Positions 1-8,438 of a DNA stretch of 52,287 nucleotides are shown here, piece after piece. The DNA is from Sphingomonas bacterium. Its GTDB lineage: Bacteria > Pseudomonadota > Alphaproteobacteria > Sphingomonadales > Sphingomonadaceae. Position numbers and translations under genes: made by a program. Positions within the stretch are counted from its first letter, which is position 1, and every line of letters begins with the position of its first letter. The DNA lies in contig JAQGKS010000067.1 of NCBI GenBank assembly GCA_028289965.1, forward strand, positions 1 through 52,287, given 5' to 3'. Under the pieces are notes generated by a model that was not told the origin of the DNA, ran no database searches, and worked only from the letters and a program-made list of their open reading frames with translations.

Positions 1-2699
1 CCGAGCAGCATCAGCAGCCCGATCAGCACCGGCATCGAGATCGGATTGCCGGTGAGGAGGAGCGCCCGCGCGCCGCCGAGGGGCGCGAGCATCAGCGATC
101 CCATGTTCACGAACGGCGGCATCACCCGTTTGTAGAGCAGCACCAGCACCGCGAAGACGAGCAGGATGCCCGAGACGACGGCAATGACGAAGTTCACGAT
201 CATCTCGGCCTGCCACTTGCTGTCTCCGTAATTCACCTTGGCGACGCCGCGCGGCAGGTTCTTCAGGATCGGCAGCGCGAGGATCTTGGGCATGGCCTGG
301 CCGCTGACCGCGCCGGGGGCGAGATCGGCGCCGATCATCGCGCGGCGGGCCTGGTTGTAGCGGCGAAGCTCCGACGGGCCGGCACCGAAGCCGATGTCGG
401 CGACGACCTTGAGCGGCACCGAGCCGCCGCTGGCGGTGGGCACCGGCAGGTTCTGGATCGTCGCAAGGCTGCGGCGCGCATTCTCGTCGATCGCGACGCG
501 GATCGGGATCTGCCGGTCCGACAGCGAGAATTTGGCGACGTTCTGATCGATGTCGCCAAGCGTCGCGATGCGGATCGTCTGGCTCAGCGCGCTGGTCGTT
601 ACGCCGAGATCGGCGGCGAGGTCGAAGCGGGGGCGGATGGTGATTTCCGGGCGGCTGAGATCGCCGTCGATGCGCGGCGCGCGCAGTTCGGGAATGCCGC
701 GCATCTCCTCGACCAGCTGGAGCGCGGCGGTGCTCAGCGCCTCCGGATTGTCGCCGGCCAGCACGACCGTGATGTCGCGCCCGCCGCCGCCCGCCTGGCT
801 CTGGAAGGTCACGCGGGCATCGGGGATGTCGCGCAGGGCAGGTGCCATCGCCCGCTCGAACTCGGTGCTCGTGCGGTCGCGCTTCTTGTGGAGCTGGAGG
901 AAGATATTGGCGTTGCCGATCTCGATATCCTCGAACGCCGATTTCACGTCGGGCGCGTTGCGAGCCAGCTCGGCGACCCGATCGGCCACCGCCGTGGTCT
1001 GCGCCAGCGTCGATCCGGGGACCATCTCGATCCGAATCTGGCTCGAATCATTGTTGTTCGCCGGGCGGAAGGTGAAGGGCAGGGTGTAGAAAGCGAGCAC
1101 GGTCAGGGCGAACGACACCGCACCCAGGCCGACCGTCTTCCAGCGGTTGCGCAGCGACCAGCGCAGCACCGCCATATAAGCGCGCATCACGGCGTTCTCG
1201 CCGTGCGGCGCCTCGCCATGCGCCTTGAGGAAATAGGCTGCGATCATCGGCGTGACGAGCCGGGCGACCGCGAGGCTCATCAGCACCGCGGCGACGACGG
1301 TCAGGCCGAACTGCTTGAAGAACTGCCCCGAAATGCCGGGCATCAGGCCGACGGGCAGGAACACGGCGACGATCGCCATCGTCGTCGCGAGCACCGCCAG
1401 GCCGATCTCGTCGGCGGCGTCGATCGATGCCTGATAGGCGGATTTGCCCATCCGCATGTGGCGCACGATATTCTCGATCTCGACGATCGCATCGTCGACG
1501 AGCACGCCCGCCACCAGGCTGAGCGCGAGCAGGCTGATCCCGTTGAGGGTGAAGCCCATCAGGTCCATCACCCAGAAAGCGGGGATGGCGGACAGCGGGA
1601 TCGCCAGCGCCGAGATCACCGTCGCGCGCCAATCGCGCAGGAACAGGAAGACCACGAACACCGCCAGCACCGCGCCCTCGACCATCGCCTGGATCGCCGA
1701 GTGATATTGCGCCTTGGTATAATCGACGCTGGTATAGAGCTGGGTGAACTTGACCTTCGGATTGTCCTTTTCGAGCTTGGAGATCAGCCGGACAGCCTCG
1801 TCATAGACGGTGACGTCGGATGCGCCCTTGGCCTTTTCGAGGCTGAAGCTGAGCACCTGACGGTCGTTCATCTTCGAGATCGAACGCTGTTCGGCATAGA
1901 GGTCGCGGACCTCGGCGATATCGGACAGGCGGATCGTGCGGCCATTGCCGACCGAGATCTGCTTCTCGCCCAGCGCATAGGCGTTTTCGGCGTTGCCGAG
2001 CACGCGCACCGACTGTTCGGACCCGGCAATCTCGGCGCGGCCCCCTGCGGCATTGAGGTTGGTCTGGCGCAGCTGGGTGTTGACCTGCGCCGCGGTGATC
2101 CCCTGCATCTGCATCTTGAGGGGATCGAGGATGACGCGGATCTCGCGGCTGACGCCGCCGCCCCGGTTGACCGCGGCCATGCCGCTGATTGAGAGCAATT
2201 GCTTGGCGACCGTATTGTCGACGAACCAGCTCAGCTCCTCAAGCGTCATGTCGACCGCCTCGGCCGAGAAATAGGCGATCGGCCCGCCTTCAATGTCGAC
2301 GCGCACGATCTGCGGCTCGAGGATGCCGTCGGGCAGCTCGCTGCGGATCTGGGATACGGCATCGCGCACGTCGTTGACCGCCCGATCGACCGGGGTGCCG
2401 ATGGCGAACTGGACGGTGGTCCGCGAGCTGCCTTCGCTGACGAAGGAGGAAATCTCGTCGACGCCGCTGATACTGCGCACGGCGGCTTCGACCCGCTGCG
2501 TCACCTGGGTTTCAAGCTCGGTCGGCGCGGCGCCCGGCTGCGAGACGATCACCTGGGCGGCCGGGAAGCTGATGTCCGGATTGTTGTTCACGTCCATCCG
2601 CATGAAGCTGACCACGCCGGCCAGCGTCAGAGCGATGAACAGGACGATCGGGGGAACCGGGTTGCGGATCGCCCAGGCGGAGATGTTGCGGAAATCCAT
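1..2699 (-). CDS. RND multidrug efflux permease (AcrB/MexB-like), partial
   Basis: Inner-membrane proton-driven pump of the HAE1 RND family; about 899 codons are present and the C-terminus lies beyond the left edge. My reading of the minus strand starts MDFRNISAWAIRNPVPPIVL, a typical RND N-terminus with the first membrane helix, followed by the large periplasmic porter loop. The motif LVDDAIVEIEN near residue 400 matches the TM4 proton-relay Asp pair of AcrB (D407/D408). A second periplasmic loop follows, and the visible end lies in the C-terminal helices (YKRVMPPFVNMGSLMLAPLG). It starts 10 bases after the adaptor gene stop, so the two are surely one operon. No outer-membrane factor gene is seen here. 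The substrate cannot be read from sequence; a multidrug or solvent exporter is the default reading. Confidence 0.93.
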   Translation of the reverse strand, partial: MDFRNISAWAIRNPVPPIVLFIALTLAGVVSFMRMDVNNNPDISFPAAQVIVSQPGAAPTELETQVTQRVEAAVRSISGVDEISSFVSEGSSRTTVQFAIGTPVDRAVNDVRDAVSQIRSELPDGILEPQIVRVDIEGGPIAYFSAEAVDMTLEELSWFVDNTVAKQLLSISGMAAVNRGGGVSREIRVILDPLKMQMQGITAAQVNTQLRQTNLNAAGGRAEIAGSEQSVRVLGNAENAYALGEKQISVGNGRTIRLSDIAEVRDLYAEQRSISKMNDRQVLSFSLEKAKGASDVTVYDEAVRLISKLEKDNPKVKFTQLYTSVDYTKAQYHSAIQAMVEGAVLAVFVVFLFLRDWRATVISALAIPLSAIPAFWVMDLMGFTLNGISLLALSLVAGVLVDDAIVEIENIVRHMRMGKSAYQASIDAADEIGLAVLATTMAIVAVFLPVGLMPGISGQFFKQFGLTVVAAVLMSLAVARLVTPMIAAYFLKAHGEAPHGENAVMRAYMAVLRWSLRNRWKTVGLGAVSFALTVLAFYTLPFTFRPANNNDSSQIRIEMVPGSTLAQTTAVADRVAELARNAPDVKSAFEDIEIGNANIFLQLHKKRDRTSTEFERAMAPALRDIPDARVTFQSQAGGGGRDITVVLAGDNPEALSTAALQLVEEMRGIPELRAPRIDGDLSRPEITIRPRFDLAADLGVTTSALSQTIRIATLGDIDQNVAKFSLSDRQIPIRVAIDENARRSLATIQNLPVPTASGGSVPLKVVADIGFGAGPSELRRYNQARRAMIGADLAPGAVSGQAMPKILALPILKNLPRGVAKVNYGDSKWQAEMIVNFVIAVVSGILLVFAVLVLLYKRVMPPFVNMGSLMLAPLGGARALLLTGNPISMPVLIGLLMLL

Positions 2700-2709
2700 G
2701 GCGAGCGGC

Positions 2710-3891
2710 CTAGCGCCGGGCGGCCTGGCGTTCCGGGATCACCTGGTCGCCAGCGTTGAGGAAGGCACCCGCGGACAGCACGACCCGCTCGTCGCCGGCC
2801 AGCCCGGAGGTGATCGCGATTCCCGCATCGGACACCTCGCCGATCTTGACCGGGCGCCGCGCGACCTTGTTGTCGGGCCCGACGACATAGACGAAATTGC
2901 CCTGGGCGTCGCTCTGCACCGCGGATTCGGGGAGCAGCGGGGCATCGACCGTGCCGCTGACGATACTGGCGCTGGCGAAACCGCCGGGCCGCAGCGCCGG
3001 ATCATAAGCGAGCGCGATTCGCGCGGTGCCCTGGCGCATGTTCGGATCGATCACCGGCGACAGCTGCCACACCTTGCCCTGGAAGGCGGTGCGCATGCCG
3101 GTCGGCGTGACCGTCGCGGGCATGCCGATCTTGAGGCGGGCGAGATCCTGCTCGGCAAGCCGTGCAAGCATCTCCATCTCGCCGCCGCGGGCGATGCGGA
3201 ACAAGGCGGCGTTGGACGGGCCGACGATCTGGCCCGGTTCCAGCGCGCGGGTGAGGATCAGGCCGGCGGCCGGCGCGCGGATGCTGAGCCGGCCGATGCG
3301 CGCGCGCGCCTGGCCGAGTTGCGCCTCGGCGACGCGGACGCGGGCGATGGCGGCGTCGCGCGCGGCGACCTTGCGATCGATGTCGGCCTTGGAGATGAAG
3401 CCGCGGCTGACCAACGCCTGCGCGCGATCCAGTTCGGCGCGGGCCAGCGCGGCATCTGCCTGCGCCACCGCGATCGATGCGCCGAGCGCATTGCTTTCCT
3501 GCACCTGGACCGAGCGCTCGATCGTCGCGAGCGTCTCGCCGGCGGCGACCCAGTCGCCCGCCTCGACCAGGACCTGGGAGACCATGCCGCCTTCGCCGGC
3601 GATGCCGACCGGCATTTCGCGGCGGGCAGCGAGGCTGCCGGTGGCGTTGATGACCCCGGCGACCGCCTGGCGGCCGGGCACGATGACGGTGACGCGTGGC
3701 AGCACCGGCGCCTCGGCAACCGGCGCGCCCCCGCGACCCCGGAACAAGAAGATCGATGCGACGATCGCCACGGCAAGGACGGCGGCACCGATCCAGATCC
3801 AGCGGCGGCGCGACCGCAGCAGCTCACCGTCGGGCAGCCCTTCGGTGATCTCGGCATTGCGACGCGAAAAGCCTTGCTCGATGTTCATCAC
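2710..3891 (-). CDS. RND efflux periplasmic adaptor (membrane fusion protein)
   Basis: A 393-residue HlyD/AcrA-type adaptor that would link the permease to an outer-membrane channel. A cytoplasmic N-terminus of about 30 residues rich in Arg is followed by one membrane anchor (WIWIGAAVLAVAIVASIFLF), so it is anchored by a helix rather than by lipid. Then come the first half of a lipoyl domain (VLVEAGDWVAAGETLATIE), an Ala/Arg-rich coiled-coil hairpin, the second lipoyl half (IRAPAAGLILTRALEPGQIV) and beta-barrel and membrane-proximal domains. Two adjacent ATG codons (3891 and 3888) could serve as start. It is the first gene of the operon, transcribed away from the 3892-4368 gap, which must carry its promoter. 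Confidence 0.93.
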   Translation of the reverse strand: MMNIEQGFSRRNAEITEGLPDGELLRSRRRWIWIGAAVLAVAIVASIFLFRGRGGAPVAEAPVLPRVTVIVPGRQAVAGVINATGSLAARREMPVGIAGEGGMVSQVLVEAGDWVAAGETLATIERSVQVQESNALGASIAVAQADAALARAELDRAQALVSRGFISKADIDRKVAARDAAIARVRVAEAQLGQARARIGRLSIRAPAAGLILTRALEPGQIVGPSNAALFRIARGGEMEMLARLAEQDLARLKIGMPATVTPTGMRTAFQGKVWQLSPVIDPNMRQGTARIALAYDPALRPGGFASASIVSGTVDAPLLPESAVQSDAQGNFVYVVGPDNKVARRPVKIGEVSDAGIAITSGLAGDERVVLSAGAFLNAGDQVIPERQAARR

Positions 3892-4124
3892 GTTAGACTT
3901 TCCGCCCGCCCCTCCAGCGACTCCGCGTCGCGGCGGCGCTGTATTACCCTAATATAGCACCGGTCTCAAGCCGGCGATGCGGCCCGTTTTGGTCCTTATA
4001 CCGCAGCGCGGCAAGACAAGGATTGCCACCACCGGGGCAGTATTTGCTTGCCCGCGGGCTTGGACTGATAGCTCATGTTCCGCGATGGCGCGTAGAGGTC
4101 GGGCGGGATCCTGTGGAGCGGGTC
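3892..4124. other. Intergenic region upstream of the efflux operon
   Basis: About 230 bases with no credible intact gene on either strand; reading frames here have weak composition and no ribosome binding site. It should carry the promoter of the minus-strand efflux operon. An AT-rich patch around 3945-3958 (read on the minus strand as TATATTAGGGTAATAC) is the likeliest -10 region, but I cannot assign a clear -35. Together with the decayed gene that follows, it forms one of the two longest non-coding stretches in the window. Confidence 0.4.
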
Positions 4125-4285
4125 ATGCTTGGCTGGATCTTGCCGGGGCTGGTGGCGGGGCTGCCGGGCAAGCCGTTGATGGCCGTGGGCAGGACGGATC
4201 GGCCGGCTGGATCGCCGCGACGCTCGGTGCAATCACCATGCTGATCGGCTACCGGGTCGCGATCCGCGACAATCGTCGCCCGTAG
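4125..4285 (+). pseudogene. Decayed GlsB/YeaQ/YmgE-like membrane protein gene
   Basis: From the ATG at 4125 one frame reads MLGWILPGLVAGLPGKPLMA, which matches the usual N-terminus of the transglycosylase-associated (GlsB/YeaQ) family. Around 4190 the similarity moves to another frame, reading QDGSAGWIAATLGAITMLIG and ending with YRVAIRDNRRP and TAG at 4283-4285. In intact relatives a G-R/K-D-G-G-W-I-A block follows the N-terminal helix directly, and about 30 more residues precede the last helix. The segment therefore looks like a relic with one frameshift and an internal deletion. Its length is not a multiple of three. An intact family member lies at 5160-5417. Family assignment is from memory of the consensus, so confidence is moderate. 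Confidence 0.45.
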
Positions 4286-4286
4286 C

Positions 4287-4310
4287 GGAACGGGGCGCAT
4301 GCGACGCGTT
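4287..4310 (+). promoter_or_regulatory. Possible EcfG-type general-stress promoter
   Basis: GGAAC at 4287-4291 and CGTT at 4307-4310 are separated by 15 bases, 58 bases before the ATG of the SIMPL gene. Alphaproteobacterial EcfG sigma factors recognise GGAAC and CGTT, usually with 16-17 bases between, so the spacing is one short. This is a weak candidate that would put the SIMPL gene in the general stress regulon. Confidence 0.3.
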
Positions 4311-4368
4311 CAGCCGCCGCTCAGGCAGGTTCGAACCTGTGTGCGGCCAACCAACAGGAGGCATTCGC

Positions 4369-5094
4369 ATGACCAACACACACGCCCTGATCGCCGCACT
4401 GGCCATCGCCGCAGCGGGACCGGCGGCGGCGCAGGTCGGCACCGGGCCGGCGGCCGGCCCGATGATCCAGGGTACGCGGCTCGATCTGGTGGCCGACGGG
4501 GAGGTCACCCGCCGCCCCGATCTGGTCAACATCTCCGCGGGCGTCGTCACCCAGGCGGCGACGGCGAGCGAGGCGATGGCGGAAAATTCGCGGCGGATGG
4601 CCGCGACGATGGCGGCGCTGCGCAAGGCGGGCGTCGCCGCCAACGACATCCAGACGAGCGCGATCAACCTCAGTCCGCAATATCGCTATGGCGAGAACAT
4701 GCCGCCGGTGATCACCGGATATCAGGCGTCGAACCAGGTTGCGGTGCGCTTTCGCGATGTGAAGCGGGCGGGATCGATCCTCGACACGCTCGTCGCCCAG
4801 GGCGCCAACCAGATCAACGGACCGGCCTTCGCGCTCGACAAGCCCGCCGCGGCGCTGGACGAGGCACGGGCGCAGGCGATCGCCACCGCGCGGGCGCGGG
4901 CCGAACTTTATGCCAAGGCCGCCGGGCTCAGCGTGAGGCGGATCGTCTCGATCAGCGAGGCGGGCGGGTTCGCGCCGCCGCAGCCGATGCCGATGGTAAT
5001 GTCGATGCGGGCCAAGGAATCCGCCGATACCAATATCGAGGCGGGCGACCAGAAGATGAGCGTGACCGTCGCGGTCAGCTTCGAGCTGCAATAG
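4369..5094 (+). CDS. SIMPL-domain (DUF541) periplasmic protein
   Basis: A 241-residue exported protein. The start is the ATG at 4369, preceded by AGGAG at 4357-4361; an upstream in-frame ATG at 4339 lacks a ribosome site and would spoil the signal peptide. Residues 1 to about 22 (MTNTHALIAALAIAAAGPAA, then AQ) form a Sec signal with an Ala-x-Ala cleavage site. The rest is a SIMPL/DUF541 domain: a conserved GEVTRRPD strand near the start, alternating helix-strand units, the ARARAELYAKAAGL helix, and a closing strand VTVAVSFEL. The family (E. coli YggE and relatives) is linked to oxidative-stress protection, but no enzymatic activity is established. It stands alone, convergent with the glsB-like gene, and shares a terminator with it. 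Confidence 0.88.
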   Translation: MTNTHALIAALAIAAAGPAAAQVGTGPAAGPMIQGTRLDLVADGEVTRRPDLVNISAGVVTQAATASEAMAENSRRMAATMAALRKAGVAANDIQTSAINLSPQYRYGENMPPVITGYQASNQVAVRFRDVKRAGSILDTLVAQGANQINGPAFALDKPAAALDEARAQAIATARARAELYAKAAGLSVRRIVSISEAGGFAPPQPMPMVMSMRAKESADTNIEAGDQKMSVTVAVSFELQ

Positions 5095-5104
5095 GCATAT
5101 GAAA

Positions 5105-5135
5105 AGGGCCGCTCCGGATGGTCCGGAGCGGCCCT
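5105..5135. terminator. Shared terminator between convergent genes
   Basis: A perfect 14-base-pair stem (5105-5118 with 5122-5135) and a 3-base loop lie 10 bases after the SIMPL stop and 24 bases after the end of the convergent glsB-like gene. On the minus strand it is followed by a short T run (TTTTC), so it fits a Rho-independent terminator for the glsB-like gene. On the plus strand the T run is missing, so it may work less well in that direction. Confidence 0.75.
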
Positions 5136-5159
5136 GATCAGCCGTTCATGGTCTGGCGA

Positions 5160-5417
5160 TTAACGCACGCGACCACGACGGAACAGGTTGACGATCGCCA
5201 GCAGGATGACGGCGCCGGCAAGCGAGGCCAGGAACGAATAGATATTCAACGGAGCATTGTTGATCGAACCGCCGCCAAAGATCAGGCCGCCGATGAAGGC
5301 GCCGATGATGCCGACGACGATATTCAGAATAATGCCCTGCTGCGCGTCCGTCCGCATGATCATGCTGGCGAGCCAGCCGATGACGCCACCGATGATCAGC
5401 CAAAGAATAAGACCCAT
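5160..5417 (-). CDS. GlsB/YeaQ/YmgE-family stress-response membrane protein
   Basis: An 85-residue inner-membrane protein, normal length for the transglycosylase-associated (PF04226) family. It has three hydrophobic helices: MGLILWLIIGGVIGWLASMI, then IILNIVVGIIGAFIGGLIFG after a short polar loop with the conserved D-A-Q-Q-G turn, then FLASLAGAVILLAIVNLF, ending in Arg-rich RRGRVR. The start is supported by AGGAGG a few bases upstream on the minus strand. Members are often induced by general stress or low pH, and their molecular role is unknown. A decayed paralogue appears to lie at 4125-4285. Confidence 0.9.
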   Translation of the reverse strand: MGLILWLIIGGVIGWLASMIMRTDAQQGIILNIVVGIIGAFIGGLIFGGGSINNAPLNIYSFLASLAGAVILLAIVNLFRRGRVR

Positions 5418-5586
5418 TTCGTCCTCCTGTATAATTTACGCGCACCGTCTTTCGAACCGTGCCCGCCGACGCGTTCCGCCCGCTTGCGCCTTTTCGGCTC
5501 TGTCGGGTTGGCTGATTTAAGTCCCGGCGGGAATATTTGTTCCAGCGAAGCAACAAGATTATGGGCGCGAACTGAACCGAAACGCA

Positions 5587-5621
5587 GCAGCCCCGCCACG
5601 CGGGGGCGCGGGCGGGGCTGC
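5587..5621 (-). terminator. Hairpin downstream of sciP
   Basis: An 11-base-pair perfect inverted repeat (5587-5597 and 5611-5621) with a 13-base GC-rich loop lies 34 bases beyond the sciP stop. On the minus strand the bases after it are only moderately T-rich (GTTTCGGTTC), so it may be a weak terminator or an mRNA-end stabilising stem. Confidence 0.45.
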
Positions 5622-5655
5622 AGGAGGGACGCGGGGACGCGCCGGCGGGGGCGGA

Positions 5656-5955
5656 TCAGTATTTCTGCTGGCGTTCGTAGAGCGACTTATAATGCTGGAT
5701 CCGCGTCACCCGCAGCCCGGGCATGCCCGAGCGATCGACCGCGCGCTGCCAGCTGGCGAACTCCTCCAGCGTCAGGCTGTACCGATCGCAGACCTCGTCC
5801 ACGGTCAGCAGCCCGCCGTTGACGGCCGCCACCACTTCCGCCTTGCGCCGCACCACCCAGCGCGTCGTCGACGGCGAGGGCAGGGACTCGATGGTCAGCG
5901 GTTCGCCCAGCGGACCGATGACCTGAGCGGGACGTATTTTCTGATTCTCGATCAT
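5656..5955 (-). CDS. sciP: SciP-like CtrA inhibitor (DUF1153)
   Basis: A 99-residue cytoplasmic regulator of the DUF1153 family. In Caulobacter, SciP binds the cell-cycle regulator CtrA and blocks activation of CtrA-dependent promoters. The signature is clear: IGPLGEPLTIESLPSPSTTR, then WVVRRKAEVVAAVNGGLLT, the helix-turn-helix DEVCDRYSLTLEEFASWQRA, and the basic end GLRVTRIQHYKS. I chose ATG at 5955 (MIENQKIRP), the usual family N-terminus; a GTG two codons upstream (5961) is in frame but adds residues the family lacks. It is monocistronic here. Its presence is strong evidence for an alphaproteobacterium with CtrA-controlled cell cycle or motility genes. Confidence 0.93.
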   Translation of the reverse strand: MIENQKIRPAQVIGPLGEPLTIESLPSPSTTRWVVRRKAEVVAAVNGGLLTVDEVCDRYSLTLEEFASWQRAVDRSGMPGLRVTRIQHYKSLYERQQKY

Positions 5956-6068
5956 TACCACCCTCGAACGCGGCCATTGGCCGGGCTTTTTTCTTGACCC
6001 ACATCGACTACCAGACCGGCCTTGAAGGAAGGCTAACCCGCGAAGGTAAAGAGGCCGGTCATCTTGGT

Positions 6069-6335
6069 TTACGGCGGCCCAACGGCGACCTCCGGATTGA
6101 AGCTGCCGCTCAGGACCCTGCCGGCCACGAGCCAGCCCGGACGCGGATCGAGCACGGCGACGAGGCCCTGCACGGTCCCGACCGGAGTATCCCCGGCGAT
6201 CGCGATCTGGCTGGCGACTTCCGCGGTCCGGCTCGACCCCTGCGCGGAGGCGAGGATCGCGACGAGGCGCGGATAATCCAGCCGCAGCGATGCTGCCGCC
6301 GTCGTCTTCCAGCCCCGACCGAAGGAAAGGTCCAC
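6069..6335 (-). CDS. Small hypothetical protein
   Basis: An 88-residue reading frame starting at GTG 6335; an in-frame stop lies just upstream, so this is the only possible start. The codons have the strong G/C third-position bias of neighbouring genes, and the product begins MDLSFGRGWKTTAAASLRLD with short hydrophobic and polar stretches but no signal peptide or clear membrane helix. I recognise no domain. GGAGA lies 13-17 bases upstream on the minus strand, a rather long spacing. It lies between sciP and mnmA and is divergent from mnmA. Codon use supports a real gene; expression is uncertain. Confidence 0.55.
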   Translation of the reverse strand: MDLSFGRGWKTTAAASLRLDYPRLVAILASAQGSSRTAEVASQIAIAGDTPVGTVQGLVAVLDPRPGWLVAGRVLSGSFNPEVAVGPP

Positions 6336-6464
6336 CCGTCTCTGTCTCCGCTTTTATGTTCCGGAGTCCGGCAGTAGCGCCGATTACTGAAGCACCCGTA
6401 AAGCCGGGCCGATCGCGCGGCGCAGATGGTTCTCTTTGCGGCCAGTGGAGGCTATGGCGCGACG

Positions 6465-7571
6465 ATGGATGCAGACTTCCAGATTGATCGGCCGCTGGCC
6501 GGCGCGCGGATCGTGGTCGCCATGTCCGGCGGGGTCGACAGCTCGGTCGTCGCGGCGCTGGCGGCGGCGAGCGGCGCCGAGACGATCGGCGTGACGCTTC
6601 AGCTCTACGACCATGGCGAGGCGGTCGGCCGCACCGGCAGCTGCTGCGCCGGGCAGGACATACGCGACGCGCGCGCCGTCGCCGACCGGCTCGGGATCGC
6701 CCATTACGTGTTCGATTATGCCAGCCGCTTCCAGGACAGCGTGATCGCCGACTTCGCCGACGAATATATGGCCGGGCGCACCCCGATCCCGTGCGTGCGC
6801 TGCAACCAGGGGGTCAAGTTCACCGATCTGTTCGGCATCGCCCGCGATCTGGGCGCGGACTGCCTGGCGACCGGCCATTATGTGCGGCGGGTGGTCGGCC
6901 GCGACGGCCCCGAACTCCACCGCGCCGCCGATCCGGCGCGCGACCAGAGCTATTTTCTGTTCGCGACGACTCGCGACCAGCTCGCTTATCTGCGTTTTCC
7001 GCTGGGCGGCATGCCGAAGGCGGAGGTCCGCGCGCTGGCGGCCGGGCTGGAACTGGGGGTGGCGGCCAAGCCGGACAGCCAGGACATCTGCTTCGTGCCC
7101 GATGGCGATTATGCCGCGGTGGTGCGCAAGCTGCGGCCCGAGGCGGGCGAGGCGGGCGAGATCGTCGATCTGGGCGGGCGCGTGCTCGGCATGCACCGCG
7201 GGATGGTCAACTTCACCGTCGGCCAGCGTCGCGGGCTGGAAATCGGCGGGCAGGCCGAGCCGCTCTATGTCGTGGGGATCGAGCCCGCGAGCCGGCGGGT
7301 GATCGTCGGCCCGCGCGCCGCGCTGGCGGTGCGTGCGGCGCGGATCGACGACCTCAACTGGCTGGGCGGCGACCATGACGGTCCGCTGACCGCCAAGATC
7401 CGATCGATGGCGCGGCCGGTGCCGGCGCGCTTCGACGGGCGGATGCTGACCTTCGACACGCCCGAATATGGCGTGGCCCCCGGCCAGGCCGCCGTATTCT
7501 ATGCCGGCGACCGGGTGTTGGGCGGCGGCTGGATCGAGGAAACGGTGGCGGCGGAGCGGATCGCCGCCTGA
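6465..7571 (+). CDS. mnmA: tRNA-specific 2-thiouridylase
   Basis: About 368 residues. MnmA activates the wobble uridine U34 of Lys, Glu and Gln tRNAs with ATP and inserts sulfur from a persulfide relay. Visible motifs are the PP-loop SGGVDSS, the GSCCAGQD block with the first catalytic Cys, [11 protein letters not shown], and [16 protein letters not shown] with the second catalytic Cys, then [12 protein letters not shown] and the C-terminal barrel ending APGQAAVFY. Length is normal. I prefer ATG 6465 ([11 protein letters not shown]), with a GGAGG element about 13 bases upstream; ATG 6426 is in frame but has no ribosome site. The gene converges on the PhzF-like gene with only 22 bases between. 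Confidence 0.95.
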   Translation: MDADFQIDRPLAGARIVVAMSGGVDSSVVAALAAASGAETIGVTLQLYDHGEAVGRTGSCCAGQDIRDARAVADRLGIAHYVFDYASRFQDSVIADFADEYMAGRTPIPCVRCNQGVKFTDLFGIARDLGADCLATGHYVRRVVGRDGPELHRAADPARDQSYFLFATTRDQLAYLRFPLGGMPKAEVRALAAGLELGVAAKPDSQDICFVPDGDYAAVVRKLRPEAGEAGEIVDLGGRVLGMHRGMVNFTVGQRRGLEIGGQAEPLYVVGIEPASRRVIVGPRAALAVRAARIDDLNWLGGDHDGPLTAKIRSMARPVPARFDGRMLTFDTPEYGVAPGQAAVFYAGDRVLGGGWIEETVAAERIAA

Positions 7572-7593
7572 CGCGCAGTGTGCCGCGACGCCG

Positions 7594-8382
7594 CTACAGC
7601 AGGAATCTTCCCTCGATCACCGTGACGCACGGACCGTCGAGAAGCACCCGATCGCCGGCGAGCCGGCAGCCGAGATGGCCGCCGCGCGCGGAGGCCTGGA
7701 ACGCGGTGAAACGATCCCGCCCGAGCCGGTCTGCCCAATAAGGGGCGATGATCGCATGGGCCGATCCCGTCACCGGATCCTCGTCGATCCCCGCGCCGGG
7801 GGCGAAGACGCGGCTGACGATATCGGTGGCATCGCCCGGCGCGGTGGCGATGAACAGGACGTCGCCTTGCGCCGCCAGCGCCCGGAAATCGGGATCGAGC
7901 GCGCGCACCTCGGCTTCGGAGGCGTAGACCAGCACCGCATAGTCGCCTTCGCGCCACAACGTCTCGACCGGGGTGCCGCCGACGCCGGCGACCGCCTCGG
8001 GGAGCGGCTTGGCGGAGGCCGGCCAGGCCGGCAGGTCGAGCGTGTAGCCCGGCACGGCGCGGCCGACGACGAGCACCCCGGCCTTGCGGGTGCGGAAGCG
8101 GACGGCATCGAGTTCGGGTCGGTCGCCAAGGATCACATGGCCGCTGGCGAGCGTGGCGTGGCCGCACATCGCGATCTCCATCGTCGGCGTGAACCAGCGC
8201 AAATCATAGTCGGCGTCTCCCCCGGTCGGCACCAGGAAAGCGGTTTCGGCGAGATTATTCTCGGCCGCGATCGCCTGCATCGTCGCATCGTCGATCCAGG
8301 CATCGAGCGGGATCACCGCCGCGGGGTTTCCACCGAACGGGCGGTCGGCAAAGGCATCGACCTGGATGAAGCGCAATTTCAT
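7594..8382 (-). CDS. PhzF-family isomerase/epimerase
   Basis: About 262 residues of the PhzF/YddE fold, a diaminopimelate-epimerase-like pair of alpha/beta barrels. The start at ATG 8382 ([20 protein letters not shown]) follows CAGGAGG on the minus strand. GGNPAAV, the [11 protein letters not shown] block with the likely catalytic Glu, and [16 protein letters not shown] near the C-terminus are the family hallmarks. PhzF itself isomerises a phenazine precursor, but no phenazine genes are nearby and most family members have unknown substrates. It lies 56 bases downstream of pdxH on the same strand and is probably cotranscribed with it. Confidence 0.9.
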   Translation of the reverse strand: MKLRFIQVDAFADRPFGGNPAAVIPLDAWIDDATMQAIAAENNLAETAFLVPTGGDADYDLRWFTPTMEIAMCGHATLASGHVILGDRPELDAVRFRTRKAGVLVVGRAVPGYTLDLPAWPASAKPLPEAVAGVGGTPVETLWREGDYAVLVYASEAEVRALDPDFRALAAQGDVLFIATAPGDATDIVSRVFAPGAGIDEDPVTGSAHAIIAPYWADRLGRDRFTAFQASARGGHLGCRLAGDRVLLDGPCVTVIEGRFLL

Positions 8383-8438
8383 ACGGCCTCCTGCTGTGGC
8401 TGGGTCGGGCAACGCGCGTGCGCCGGAACGCGATCCGC

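Noticed and set aside
888-2192. Long plus-strand frame opposite the RND permease
   Set aside because: Asp/Arg/His-rich antisense translation; the minus strand carries the clear AcrB-like protein.
5440-5480. EcfG-type promoter for the glsB-like gene
   Set aside because: On the minus strand GGAAC and GTT are present, but only 14 bases lie before the expected CGTT position and the C is not matched.
5960-6060. CtrA binding site upstream of sciP
   Set aside because: TAA triplets are 13 bases apart instead of the spacing of TTAA-N7-TTAA, and the flanking T is missing.
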